This document shows positions 31,084-42,520 of a DNA stretch of 64,000 bases, piece by piece. Both the position numbers and the translations under genes were made by a program. Source of the DNA: Hexactinellida sp. DTS-2022 (Eukaryota; Porifera; Hexactinellida). Every line of letters begins with the position of its first letter. Positions within the stretch are counted from its first letter, which is position 1. The notes beneath the pieces are model-generated. The model saw nothing but the letters and a program-made list of their open reading frames with translations. It was not told the DNA's origin and did no database searches. The stretch covers positions 1,302,001-1,366,000 of the forward strand of contig JAPNXP010000005.1 in NCBI GenBank assembly GCA_028753945.1. Reading direction: 5' to 3'.

Positions 31084-33276
31084 CAGCCAAAATGTAAAGG
31101 AATTTACAAGTTTGATAATAAGTGCAAAATTCATACTAAGAATTTATAACTTATTAGGAGGAGGTGATTATGAAGTAATAAATTTGACAATAGGTAAAAA
31201 TGTTATATTTACGTTTTAAATAAGAATAATGTAAAACAACATCAATGAACAGAATAGCTATTCAATATTCAAGGTTTATATCTAATACAATACTATCTAG
31301 GGGCTTACTTAGATTTGCCAGTTAATTATGATAAAATGAATAGTGCATGAAAATAATCTAGAAAGGGTGTTGAGTCACTGTTGACCAATTTATTCGTATA
31401 AGTAATTTCATTATCCATTAACAGTAACTAACGCAGGGAAGAACTACATTATATAATATAATTGCGTGTGTTTACTGGTATAAAGCAATAGCTGTACGAC
31501 ATTATGTTACAGTGAAGAAACCTTTTTGGAAACAAAGTTCTTAAAAACAATTAGCAACGTATTCTTCATAGAAGTTGCATTAATTAGACAGTTTTCTGAC
31601 AAAGAGTTAAAGTGAATTATAGACTAATTAATAGAGCATTCTAATCTTGAAAGTTTCAAGACAAATTAAATAATTTTACACGAATTTATTTGTTTGATAC
31701 GGTATTTACAATAGAATTAAGCCAATTTAAAGAAATAAATTAGATAAGAGAATGTCAGTTATTAGATTAGTACTGTAATTTCGAGCTAATTAAACTTAAA
31801 AACAAAACAAAGCAATAGCAAATTGTCTTATTGCAAACCTATTTAATCACAGATAATTAACTTGAAATTTATAAAAATCAGTATACATTAATTATAGAGA
31901 ATAGTTAAGCTAATTTTCCTATGTACTTTCCACAAGTTGGAGAATAACCTACATGTACCCAACAAATGTATACAACAATATTTAATAAGATTCTTATTAT
32001 CTCAACTACTATGGGCTTATTCTATAGAGTTTATTGCTGTTGGTATTTAGGTATGTATCACTTGATCCATTCCTTAAATTAACAAAAAAGGGATTAAAAA
32101 ACAAATGGAATATCAGAATTAGTAATATTAATATTGCATATATAGTAAACAGTAGAACTAGGCTATACCTTCTTGTGCTAATTAGTACGTACTACTATTT
32201 ATGATCAAGGTAAAGCAGTATCTATTGTATCTATTATATGTAGGGTAAACGCAGTTAGTACGTATACTCAGATAATACGTACTTCTTTCCATTCCCGAGG
32301 GGTAACTGAAGTATAAATTATAGAAGAAATACAAAAATTTCGGTTTAGCAGAGACAAAATTGTTGTGCTATTGTATTAGGTGTGTAGAAAGTTGGTGTTA
32401 TTCCCAGGCAAAATTTAGGTTTTATATTCCAATCAATTTACCCCATATTAGATAGTTTATCTATCACATAAACGTTTATAATAAATAAATTACATAAATT
32501 TGGTTAATCAAACCGCGAGTTGAAATCTAGCTCTTTTGTGTCAATTGTGTCAAATTACGAGTGCAAGAAGTATTTATATCACTCGTGTAGCATAATATAC
32601 ATGCATCTTTTCACATTCTAGTACGTAGTTTACGTGTAACATAAATAGCTATTCCCTCAAAATAGTATAATTTCGGTTAATTGCGTTCTCCCCTAATCGG
32701 GTCAAACTATCCTTGGACCAAAGTGACCCGAATAAACGGAGTTGACTTAATTGCCATTTGCAAATAAACGAACCTCATTGCACTACTTTCTCAAGAAACC
32801 TAGCGACATAATGTTGAATAGGAATGAAAGAGATTAAATTAACGAGCAGATCAGCTGATGAAAGATTTTAAGCCAAATCTTGTATCTAGGAGATAATGTC
32901 CGGTGATATCATATAAGTTTGTTATTTCCAGAAAGTTCATTTTATAGAGAATAGCAGTGTGTAGGATTCGCTGCATAGGAAATGTATTATTGTTTGGAAG
33001 CATTAAAGTGCTGAGATGTCCAACAAAAGACTAGTTATAGAAAACATAGGGTTTCAACATGTTATCAAATGTGTAGGTAGTTGAATAGGTTAAAGGAGAA
33101 ATATTACTATCGAAAGATAAAGGGATTAGAAGCCAAGTTGCTTTAAATTAATACACAATTTCCAAAATTTTGCATTTCTATTAATGGGATCATAGTTACG
33201 GTTATGAAATCGAGGTAATCATGAAATACAGTAATAATCCAACAGTTCCAGGTTATTAAATAAGCGTCAATTTGAA
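31084..33276. other. AT-rich stretch without recognised genes
   Basis: Over 2 kb of AT-rich sequence has no convincing exon. A degenerate copy of the N-type MITE ('ctaatcgggtcaaactatcc') lies at about 32670-32770. Confidence 0.5.
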
Positions 33277-33362
33277 TAGTCAACTCTCGTTATAAAGAAG
33301 TGCTTGGGACCTGTAAATTCCTTCGTTATATCCGACTTCGGTATAATGGGAGTTCACTGTAT
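33277..33362. mobile_element. Short MITE (cgttata family)
   Basis: The ends agtcaactctcgttataaag and ...ggtataatgggagttcactg are imperfect reverse complements. The 'acctgtaaattccttcgtta' core recurs near 38320 and 29910. Confidence 0.55.
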
Positions 33363-33819
33363 ATCTTTTTACTGATTCTACACAAAAGTTTATAAAATTC
33401 GGTCACAAGAGGTGTAAATAATGTGAATGGGCATGAGAAGACTTAATAACATGGTTACATTATGTCGCATATGGTATGTGAAGCGGGAATTATTTATGTT
33501 ATCTTGTTCATAACAAGAGAATTGAGAGATTGGAATGTATAAATAGTACAATCGATCTGGAATAAACCAGTGATTCAAATAAAACAAAATCATACATGGA
33601 GACTATAAGAAACATTAGGAATTTATTGATTGTCTAATAAATTATATAATATCTCCCAAAACATTTAATTGGTTGAAATGAGACCCATAGATACATACAT
33701 TAATGAACTCTTTAATAAAAGGCAATTAATTGGTAGTTAAAAAAAAACAGTAATTAATGTGAGAGTGTCTTCTACTAAATACAACTTTATAAGAACTTTT
33801 TGTTTTTGATATACTGTAT

Positions 33820-34238
33820 AGTAGAATCTCGTTAGCAGTGCTCGACAATTTAGGTGGTTTGGTGGCCTTAGCCACCAAATATTTCCTTCGGTGGCAAGAC
33901 TAATACAGCATAAATTGTGGATCATTTGACTTTGTGTAGATTATATTTTTCTTTGCGTTATTTGTTATTAATAATTTAATATGGGATTAGTGGTTTGTTG
34001 AACCGGCCGTTGTTTATTCTTTAGCCACCAGAAAAAGTGAGATGGTGGCTTAGTTAGCCACCATCAAAATTTCATTTTGTCAAGCACTGCTCGTTAGTAT
34101 GAATACCAGGAGACCGTCAAAATGCGTTCGCCTTTTCCGGAATTCTTATTAACCAATACAATTTGTACTAAAAAGGGTTTAAAGTGGACTGAAATAGTGT
34201 TTCGCATTAATTGTGTTCGTACAAACGAGGTTCTATTG
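33820..34238. mobile_element. pogo-like MITE (J family) with nested hAT MITE
   Basis: The ends are tagtagaatctcgttag and ...acaaacgaggttctattg|ta. A separate element is inserted at 33836-34089. Confidence 0.75.
33836..34089. mobile_element. hAT-type MITE, 254 bp
   Basis: The ends are CAGTGCTCGACAATTT and, reversed, CAGTGCTTGACAAAAT. The perfect 8-bp duplication ctcgttag lies at 33828-33835 and 34090-34097. The interior has 'ggtggc...gccacc' inverted motifs. Confidence 0.92.
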
Positions 34239-35011
34239 TAAAATAATTTTTGAATGGAAACTCTTAATTAATAAATTTACTGAATATTTCATTGTGATCA
34301 GCCAAATATAGAGGCTTTAACTAGAGTATAAATAAATAGTTAAACTTAAAACTATGGATATATAATCTGTTGATAAGTAGACGCCGCTTAATAGAGCTAA
34401 TTGGATTTCCGCTTAATTAGGTCAAATTAACTCAATTATCCATTTACCCGAAGTCGATCGTCGATTGTATTGAATATTAAACCTACAAAGATTAAAAAAT
34501 AATAATTTCGTAACTAGAGAATTCTACAAAAGTTATCAGAGCTAATATTCATTCTCAATGAGTTAAATACAAATATTTCTTAATTTTGTAAATCTATACT
34601 ATTAAAACACAAGCCTGGGTGTATATGTGTGTGTATGTGTAAATATTTGTTTGTATGTTATGAGTTGATTGAAGAAAGTGCACGGTTTCCAATGGGATTT
34701 TTGGCATATAGCGGTAACTTTTGGCACCCGCCAACAAGTTGAGGTTTCCACTCAAAATTTCTCACAACTCGACAAGTTATGACGTCATTGTCACATTTAG
34801 AGAACCCTGAAAATTCACTTAACCGCACATAATTCGCGCCCTTTAAGAGATAAAAATCTGAAAATTTAATAGAACATGTACATTAATGATGCGGACACGT
34901 TAGTCACATCAGATCGCCACTATGCTAACTCATTATAGCATGATGACGTAATTACTAAAATTTCACACTGTAAATTGTACTATTTTAGGCCTATTTACGC
35001 TTTATAATCAA

Positions 35012-36151
35012 CGAGCCCTTCGGTCTCGGTCGCTTTGCGACAGATCGGTGCTACGCACCTCAAGTTAACGGCCGCTATGCAGCCTTACTCCTCACCCTTT
35101 CTGCCATGGAAAAGGACATTATATAGATCCCTATAAAAGATTTAAATTTTTTTAACTTGTTTTTCATATTATAAAATTATATATGCGAAATTCGTGTACA
35201 GCATACTTGTTTAATAATAATACCCGTTGAAAGCAAACTTCTAGGTTCATTATAAATTTTCATTAATTTGTTTACCTATTTTGTGTAAACAACAACAATA
35301 AATATTGATATTAGAAAATTGTAAATGCAAAATTCGTGATCAGCATACTTTTACCTATAATACCCGGTGAAAGCTAACTTCTAGGTTGATTTTGAATTTC
35401 ATTAATATGTTTACTTATTTTTGTAAAGGCAACAACGACAAATATTAATATTATAAATTTATAAATGCGAAATTCGTGTTCAGCATACTTGTTTACCAAT
35501 TATATCATTTGTTTACCAATTATAACATTTGAAAGTTAGTTTATATCTCATATATAAATGCGGTTTCTATTCCCCATCACTTTAATGCAATCCGGACAGA
35601 CAAACAAACAAACACACAACAATCGAGATTTAATAATACGAGCCCTTCGGTCTCGGTCGCTTCGCGACGGATCACTCTCTCAGAAGCGACTTTTGTTTGT
35701 TCGTGTTAGGCACTACGCAATACAATTAACGGCCGCTTCGCGGCCTTTCCCTCCCCAAAAGCAATCACATTAATAATGAGTTTTAATAGCTCAATAAATT
35801 TCAGTTGCACGATAAGAAAGCTCTAATCAAAATAATACTAAAAGAAAAACAGGCAATAGAATAGACAAATGATTGATTGGTTAATGAATTAATTTTCAAT
35901 CAATCAAATTGGAGCCTCAGAAAATATTTCTATTATGCACAATCTATTTATACTAATTGATGAAATCTGCTAATCCATACTAACAAACCCTCGAATTTAC
36001 CCCTGTATACAAATTTTCAGCTTTCTGGGACTCGTAGTCTTTCCAATTAATTATGGACAAACAAACAAACAAACACACAAACATACAAACAAACAAACAA
36101 ACAAACAAACAAACACACACACAACAATTCCTATTTTTATATATAGATAGA
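35012..36151 (-). mobile_element. Non-autonomous Helitron A4, interrupted by B3
   Basis: The 3' end CGAGCCCTTCGG (plus strand) follows an A. The body carries about two minisatellite units. The 5' end reads taataata up to 35638 and its last four bases, taga, lie at 36148-36151 beyond B3. Confidence 0.82.
35639..36147 (-). mobile_element. Non-autonomous Helitron B3, internally deleted
   Basis: On the minus strand it runs from TCTATATATAAAAATAGG to CTCG. It sits four bases inside the 5' end of A4. About 400 bp of the B-family interior is missing compared with B1 and B2. An (AAAC)n/(AC)n run lies at 36057-36124. Confidence 0.82.
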
Positions 36152-36315
36152 TAGATATTAGGAGTATATAAACCACACATCAACCGCTTCGGTGTGTGGT
36201 TGTGTTCTGCCGCGAAGCGACCTAGCAAGCGAAGCGCCTAGTACATATTGAAAACCTAAATAGTATTATAAAATGTCAGCATCAAAGCTATACAGAAATA
36301 GTTATACACGTATAC

Positions 36316-36482
36316 CAAAGGCGCCCACAGACCCCTAAAAAAGATACGCACATTGGTGTATGGAATTATTTACACAAATTGTGTGCGAGAAGTATGGTGA
36401 ATTGCAAGGAAAATATGAAATCGTAAAATTATCCAGTTAAATAGTATGTATATGCACGTGCGTCTCCCTGTGGGCGCCACTG
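36316..36482. mobile_element. hAT-type MITE, 167 bp
   Basis: The ends are CAAAGGCGCCCACAG and, reversed, CAGTGGCGCCCACAG. The perfect 8-bp duplication acgtatac lies at 36308-36315 and 36483-36490. Confidence 0.93.
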
Positions 36483-36857
36483 ACGTATACTTAATTTCTG
36501 CAATATTTGTGGAAAACTTGAATGCATAAAACGTAGAACACTCAATCCCCAAATATGTGAGAATCTCTGTTCAAATTACTTCCATAACATTGTACTATGT
36601 ATTCGGTATTATCGAGAAACCAATTAGAATCAATCCTATATAATTTTTGATCTTCCGTCAATTTTACTTTGAGTAAACAATAACAGTAATTACGTATTCA
36701 TTTCATAAATTTATAAATGCCAAATTCTTATTCGGCTTACTTATTACTCATTATAACAAATGGAAGTTAGTCTATATCTCAAAATGCAAATTCAGTTTCT
36801 ATTCACCTATCACTTTAATACAATCCGAACTAATATATAATATAGATAATATATATT

Positions 36858-37015
36858 TAACAGGGAATTATCCAGGAGCGCGAGACGCTCCTTTTGGAGT
36901 ATGATTTTAGTTTTAATTAGGAGCGCGTAAATTTAGGATTTCTCCTATAACGTAACATTAATTTTCGATTTAGGCGTATGAAAATAGGATCAGACCAAGA
37001 TTAGGAGCGTATTTA
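36858..37015. repeat. 'Aggagcg' inverted-repeat element
   Basis: Repeated taggagcg motifs and a ggagcgcgagacgctcc hairpin occur here. A diverged relative lies at about 45865-46060. Ends are not defined. Confidence 0.45.
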
Positions 37016-37046
37016 CAAATGGCTGTTTAATACCTTGTATATACTA

Positions 37047-37543
37047 CTAGCGCGCTTCGCTTGCTAGGTCGCTTCGCGACAGAACACTACCACACACCAA
37101 CCGCTTCGCGATTGATGTGTGGTTTATATACTCCTAATATTTATTATAAAGCGTAAATAGGCCTAAAATGTCAAATTTAACAATGTGAAATTTTAGTGAT
37201 TACGTCATCATGCGATAATGAGTTAGCATATTTGCAATATGGTGTGACCAACGTGTCCGCATCATTAATGTACATGTTCTATTAAATTTTCAGATTTTTA
37301 TCTCTTAAAGGGCGCGAATTATGTGCGATTAAGTGAATTTTCAGGGTTCTCGAAATGTGACAATGACGTCATAACTTGTCGAGGTGTGAGAAATTTTGAG
37401 TGGAAACCTCAACTTGTTGGCGGGTGCCAAAAGTTACCCCTATATGCCAAAAATCACATTTAGAAACCGTCCACTTTCTTCAATCAACTCGTAACATACA
37501 AACAAATATATATATATACACCCACCCATTTTAATAGTATAGA
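37047..37543 (-). mobile_element. Non-autonomous Helitron, family C (copy C4, complete)
   Basis: On the minus strand it runs from TCTATACTATTAAAATGGG to gcgCTAG, flanked by A and T. It is the best uninterrupted C copy (497 bp). The 'gacgtcat', 'ccgcatcattaatgtacatg' and cttcgcttgctaggtcgctt features are all present. Confidence 0.9.
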
Positions 37544-37609
37544 TATACGTATAAGAAATAAACCGATATAATAGAACTAGCAATCAAGAGCGAGAATAGA
37601 AATACTCAC

Positions 37610-37848
37610 CACTCCTGAGGCGGGGATTTGAGAGCTAGTTCCTCAGCAAATTCCTCATCCACAGTTTCGTCTCCGACCTCCAACTCATCGAAATCAACAC
37701 TCATTCTATGGTCCCAGTATACTGGGTTTATAACGTCCATTTCTCCGTTGAGGTTCTGAGTGCTGTGAGATAAGCTAAAGGAGGAGGAGCAGGAAAGTAT
37801 CTCAGTTCCCTCGTCAGTTAGTTTCCGAATATTTGTAAGAGAAGCCAT
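37610..37848 (-). CDS. First coding exon of an unidentified gene
   Basis: A true ATG at 37848 opens 79 codons that end at a good donor (GAGTG|GTGAGT). The peptide is acidic in its second half, with DFDELEVGDETVDEEFAEEL. It also holds a serine-rich stretch (SCSSSFSLSHS). Its composition and base content are unlike the surrounding AT-rich DNA, which supports real coding. I do not recognise the family. The next exons should lie at lower coordinates on the minus strand but were not identified among the Helitrons there. It could also be a stray or retained first exon. Confidence 0.55.
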
Positions 37849-37861
37849 CCTATTCTGTATC

Positions 37862-38950
37862 CCACTAGTTTTGCTATATAAGTTAATTCTAGTGCATAAA
37901 CTGAGTTCGGAATATGTTATAAATATAGGAATATAAAAAGTTTATTATTTCCAAATAAATTGATATTTGTAAAAAGGATTAATTGGCATTACTTCCCATG
38001 ACGTCAGGCCTGTAGTCAGAAAGTGATAGTAGAGAGGGGGCTGAGTCTAATTATTAAGAAAACCCTAGGAATTTCAAACGGTTTTAATATGGTGACTAGA
38101 GCTACCAAGCCTAAACTTGGATTAAACCATGGATACATGGTTATTATTATTATATTATTCGATTTAGATGAGAAATTAATATGTTACATGATGTTTGCCT
38201 CCAAAATTCAAAAAATCAGATGAATTCCAATATACATTCAGTTTAATTTCTCGTCTCAAGACTCTCAACCATTGATCCTTGACAGAATACATTCCACTCT
38301 CGCTAAAACGAAGTGCTTGTGACATGTAAATTCCTTCGTTATAAGGTATAAGCGGGTATTTTTAAAATTTAATAATTAACGTATTTAGTACTCTGGGGAT
38401 ATAGAGTACCAAATGATGAATAACAATTGGATCTTGGCTTTTGGGATTTAGAAGCCAGTAAACTCAAAATTTATGAAAAATACAAAATTGAAAAAAAAAG
38501 GCCCAAATTAGGATTGATTCACTATGCAAATATAAGAAGCATTGACATGATACGAATTCATCAATTACACATACAAATTCAAGAGCTTTTATTAAATTTT
38601 TGGATGAGATGCGTCACTAATTAATTACTAAGTATCTAATAAAAAATTTCAACAAAGAATATATATATTCACTTGTGACTAGTACTGAGTATTGCAATAC
38701 GTAAAAGAATAAATCCCCAAAACAATAGAACTCTTCTCTGTAATAGAATTTACATACCTTTTCTCCAGATAGCCCTCACAAAAAAATATAACTTATTTAT
38801 CGGCCAACACCTTTTCTAATGTAATTTTCTGTTGTATAATACGTTAAGTTAAGCTATACTTAATATACAAATATGTTCTTACTCACAGGAAATATATACA
38901 ATGTGTATAGATATACATAAGGCCAGTATTAATGGTAATATTGTTTCAGC
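37862..38950. other. AT-rich stretch upstream of the unidentified gene
   Basis: This is the likely promoter side of the exon at 37610-37848, but no motif was recognised. A cgttata-type MITE fragment lies at about 38290-38345. Confidence 0.45.
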
Positions 38951-38956
38951 TCCACA

Positions 38957-39770
38957 CAAGCTTCCTTATATGTAGACGGTCTATAAAACCCCATACAAAT
39001 TTAAGCAAAAAATTTGAAGACCGTCTATAAATTTTGTAGATCAAAAGCCCCTACGGTTTGTGGGTAATAAAGTAGATGTCGGATATAAGTAAAACAGTCT
39101 ACTATAAAACTATTGCCATATACTCCTATATACCTACCAGAAATATTCGACAGATCAATAATTTCCACGTTCATTTTGTACATCCATTAACATTTCAATA
39201 GAAGTACACATTAAATTGGGTTTCAATATCATCTTATAAATTGGTATATCAGGGTCAATAAATTGAAAAGATAATCGTAAATAAAATTAACTAGATAATA
39301 AGCTCAGTTCATTCCAATCTATGTTTCTGTTTACCAAAAAGAGTTTCGAATTAAGAAAGTCTGAATTGAGTTTCGAATCTGAATGCAAGTCCACTATTAG
39401 TTGTTAAATTAAAGTCACTTAAAATTTTGTGCCACCTGTGCCACACACATGGCAGGAATATTGGAAATGTCGACTAAAGATGGGCCAAAAATATTTAGTA
39501 TAAAAAGCGTTAAAAACTTGAATACTATATTTCTGAATAGTTTGGTAAGACAAACATTAAGTTCACGACATATTTCTTCCATGTATCAATTGTGACAAAA
39601 ATTATAGATTGACACGAACACTCTAGTAGGTGAGTGTAATTTATGCTGGTTATAAGAACATTATAGGTATGCAATTTCCGACGATGTTCTTACAACCGGC
39701 ATCCACAGTAGTATTTAAAAATAAATAAAACTGGTCTAGAAATAGACGTCTACTCTACATATAAGTTATT
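38957..39770. mobile_element. MULE-type element (tagaccgtcta family), long copy
   Basis: The left end is agcttccttatatgtagacgg and the right end, reversed, is aacttatatgtagagtagac. The interior is about 800 bp and contains a separate inverted pair near 39650-39705 ('ggttataagaaca' and 'tgttcttacaacc'). No target duplication was found. Confidence 0.55.
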
Positions 39771-39875
39771 TCTTTAAAAATTCCCATTGCATATATTCTA
39801 ATTTGTGAGTGCTTTTTGATAAAATGTGCAATTTGTTGGATAATAATGCTTGTCATAATTCTAATTTTGTTAATA

Positions 39876-40115
39876 CAGTGGAGTTGCTTTATTAGCAAAT
39901 CCCCTATTAGCAACCAATTTACAGGTCCCGATCAAAAGCATGGGAAATTCGATAAAGTCAAGTTCCCCTATTAGAACTCGCTTAATTAATAGCAATATTT
40001 GTTTATTAGCAACCTATTTTATGGTGCCAAGTGTAGATCTGTTCCCCTATAAGCAACTCATAGTTGCAAATAGACAAACAAAAAGTCACTTTTAAGCAAC
40101 TCAAAGTTACTAATA
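39876..40115. mobile_element. pogo-like MITE (M family: attagcaact repeats)
   Basis: The left end is ta|cagtggagttgctttattag and the body repeats 'cccctattagcaac'. The right end is worn. Cleaner copies are at 59608-59782 and 62644-62797. Confidence 0.65.
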
Positions 40116-40185
40116 GATGAACAACAATTACATTACTCGCACAAATAATAATAATGATTTACTATAAAAATTAGCACGTACACAT

Positions 40186-40661
40186 CAGGGTTGCCAATCC
40201 AATCCAATCGAGAAGATTTTCGATTGCCGATTGCTGTATTTTTCATCGATTGGATTATCGGTTGGATTGCTGCACTTTTCATCGATTGGATTGTCGATTG
40301 GATTGCTTCGATTTTTATCGATTGGATTGCAATCGATGAATTTTCATCGATTTTTTTGATTGTTTGTTTTTTAATTTCTAAATAATGCCAAAATTTAAAA
40401 TACTCGTCAATTAAACCCAATAATATATGTTTTAAGTTTGAACATATGATGAAACATAACTCTTTTTGATATAATACTGAGGAGTGAACGATACAAAAAA
40501 ATCGGAGAAACAATCCAAAAAAATCGATGATATTTTGGATTGTCGATTGCGATTGGATTCTCATCCGAATAATCGATTGTCGAAATTTGTATTGCCGATT
40601 GTCCAAATTTGGCTCGATTGGATTGGATTGTCGATTGGATTGGATTGGATTGGCAACCCTG
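40186..40661. mobile_element. hAT-type MITE with gattggatt arrays in both arms
   Basis: The ends are CAGGGTTGCCAATCCAATCC and its reverse complement. The perfect 8-bp duplication gtacacat lies at 40178-40185 and 40662-40669. About 150-200 bp in each arm consist of degenerate 'cgattggatt' repeats in opposite orientation, around a unique AT-rich centre. Confidence 0.92.
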
Positions 40662-40770
40662 GTACACATACGTATTGTGTGGACATATTTAGGTTGGTCA
40701 TGCGACTTAAAATTTATCTAAATAGGACTTCCTCAATAATATATGCTCTCACGATTTCAATACTTTAAAG

Positions 40771-41443
40771 CAGTGTACCGCAACCTTTTTTAATCTCGAG
40801 GCTAATTTTCTATAGCCCACAGCTAGCTGTGGGCTATAGAAAATTAGCCATTTTATCTGTGCCGGCCACAAATAAATCGCAAAAATTGCCTAGTGTATCA
40901 CTTAATTTTGTGGTGTGGTTTATGTAGTGGTTTATGTAGTAGTATAGAATACTAAATGGTTTAATGTTCAAAAAGGTGGATAACCCTAATAAACAAATTA
41001 CGTATAATATAGTTTTTAATTAAATGTCAACTCCCAAATTAGTAGACTAGCTAGGCTCTGAATAGTGACGAAATATTTCATATAAATTCAAAGGCCTGTC
41101 ATGGAAATCTTGGTCCCCTTGGAAAATTGGTCCCTCTGAGTTATGTTTATTTAGTTACTAATTTATAAATTATGCAGAATCAACTTGATGGAAGATAAGA
41201 TTTGGGAGACTCAGGATCTGATACAAGACGTGTACCAGTACCTAAAAATGTCTGTCACTGGAAAATTGATCTCCCGAAAAATTGGTCCAATGGACCAAAG
41301 TTTTCGGTGGAAAAATGGTCCTAGGACCTAGGAACATTTTAAAATGCAATATTGCATATGAAACTTCAAATCCATAAGAGATTCTATAAAACAATTATTG
41401 TCTGAAATTCTGCCGGCCGAAAATGAGGGGTTGCGGAACACTG
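40771..41443. mobile_element. hAT-type MITE, 673 bp
   Basis: The ends are CAGTGTACCGCAACC and, reversed, CAGTGTTCCGCAACC. The perfect 8-bp duplication ctttaaag lies at 40763-40770 and 41444-41451. A perfect 50-bp palindrome is inside (40800-40849). Confidence 0.93.
40800..40849. repeat. Perfect 50-bp palindrome
   Basis: The two 25-base halves are exact reverse complements with no spacer, centred at agct|agct (40824/40825) and containing 'ctatagcccacagct'. Confidence 0.97.
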
Positions 41444-41519
41444 CTTTAAAGTACCGTAGACTGGGGTGACTTAGGCCAATGGCATGGGTTTACTTTGGCC
41501 AAGGATTACTAAATTTAAG

Positions 41520-41700
41520 ATGGGAAAATTCCAAATACTCAAGTTTTTGAAAATTTCCAAATATATTACTCACTCAACAATACTCCACTAATTTGTAAAT
41601 TTACTCAAACTTTTCCAAATATACTGAAGTTTTATTGGATTATTGCAAATATACTGAAGTTTTATTGGATTATCCCAAATATGCTAAAATTTTATTGGAT
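41520..41700. repeat. Tandem repeat (tccaaatatactgaag family)
   Basis: Several 27-30-bp units of the form 'caaatatactgaagttttat' plus 'tggattat' occur here. A diverged array in the opposite orientation lies at about 47480-47715. Confidence 0.7.
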
Positions 41701-41744
41701 TATTGAAACTAGTATGGTGCTCCAACCACAAATATTTATTAGTA

Positions 41745-41990
41745 CAAGCTGCTCGTCTGCTCTACGCGCGTCCTTACAACTTGTACTCGGGCTTCCGGCC
41801 CTCGCTTGTATTTCAAGCATGTTCCTTTTCAAATTAATGTCGTTGTTGATTAGTGGCCCCTAGCTGTCAATTTATATCCGTGGATCCTAGCTATAGGTTT
41901 ATATAAGGACAAAGTAAATAATTTGGATATTTATGCTAATTTGAACAGATAATTTTCTAGATATTATTTCTGATATCAAATAGACAATGG
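41745..41990 (-). mobile_element. Possible Helitron, family D
   Basis: On the minus strand the 3' end has a gagggccggaagccc hairpin and a gcgcgtagagc segment, and terminates in CTTG before a T. The same arrangement is at 54825-54874. The 5' limit is uncertain. Confidence 0.45.
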
Positions 41991-42282
41991 AATGTAAAAA
42001 TGTATGGCTTGACAGTTGACAGCAGCGGCGGCGCTAGGTATTCAGTAGGGGGCGCATAGGGGTCGAGATTATTTTCTGGGGATTGCAATAAAAATTAAGG
42101 GAAATAATGCGTTAGTTTTTCTATTTCATGATTTAAAAAACTTATGTTGATTTTATGATTTAATAGTATTTTGTGTTGTTATTAGTTGTTATTAATAGTG
42201 TGCACTTATAGTATAAAACTATGTAGAACCCTACTATAACATTTTTTATTGAAGAAGCACACTAAAAAAGTGTATATTAGTA

Positions 42283-42450
42283 CAGTAGAGCCTCTGAACA
42301 ACGGACACCTTGGGACCGGAACCGTTGTCCGTTATTTAGAGGTTGCTTTTCTATTAGACATATGCTAAATAAATAAATTCGTGCACGAGGGTTGTCCGTT
42401 ATTTAGAGGTTGTCCGCTATTTGGAGTGTCCGTTATGGGAGGCTCCACTG
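42283..42450. mobile_element. pogo-like MITE (cggacacc type)
   Basis: The ends are ta|cagtagagcctctgaacaac and ...gttatgggaggctccactg|ta, with 'gttgtccgttatttagag' repeated inside. Confidence 0.85.
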
Positions 42451-42520
42451 TATATGAAACTTTAGTACTGTTGTATGACGGTTTACTTACCTCTATTACT
42501 ATTACAATAATTAACCATGG

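Larger units (their letters stand above)
34593..36241 (+). mobile_element. Family-C Helitron C3, carrying a three-level nest
   Basis: Starts TCTATACTATTAAAACACAA and ends gcgcCTAG, with outer flanks A and T. At 35011 it is interrupted by minus-strand Helitron A4 (35012-36151), itself interrupted by Helitron B3 (35639-36147). The C3 tail with its ccacacatcaaccgc and gccgcgaagcgac hairpins resumes at 36152. Confidence 0.85.

Noticed and set aside
40133..40669. 178-codon minus-strand frame with many Ile/Gln/Ser repeats
   Set aside because: It translates the gattggatt arrays of a hAT MITE with perfect 8-bp duplications.
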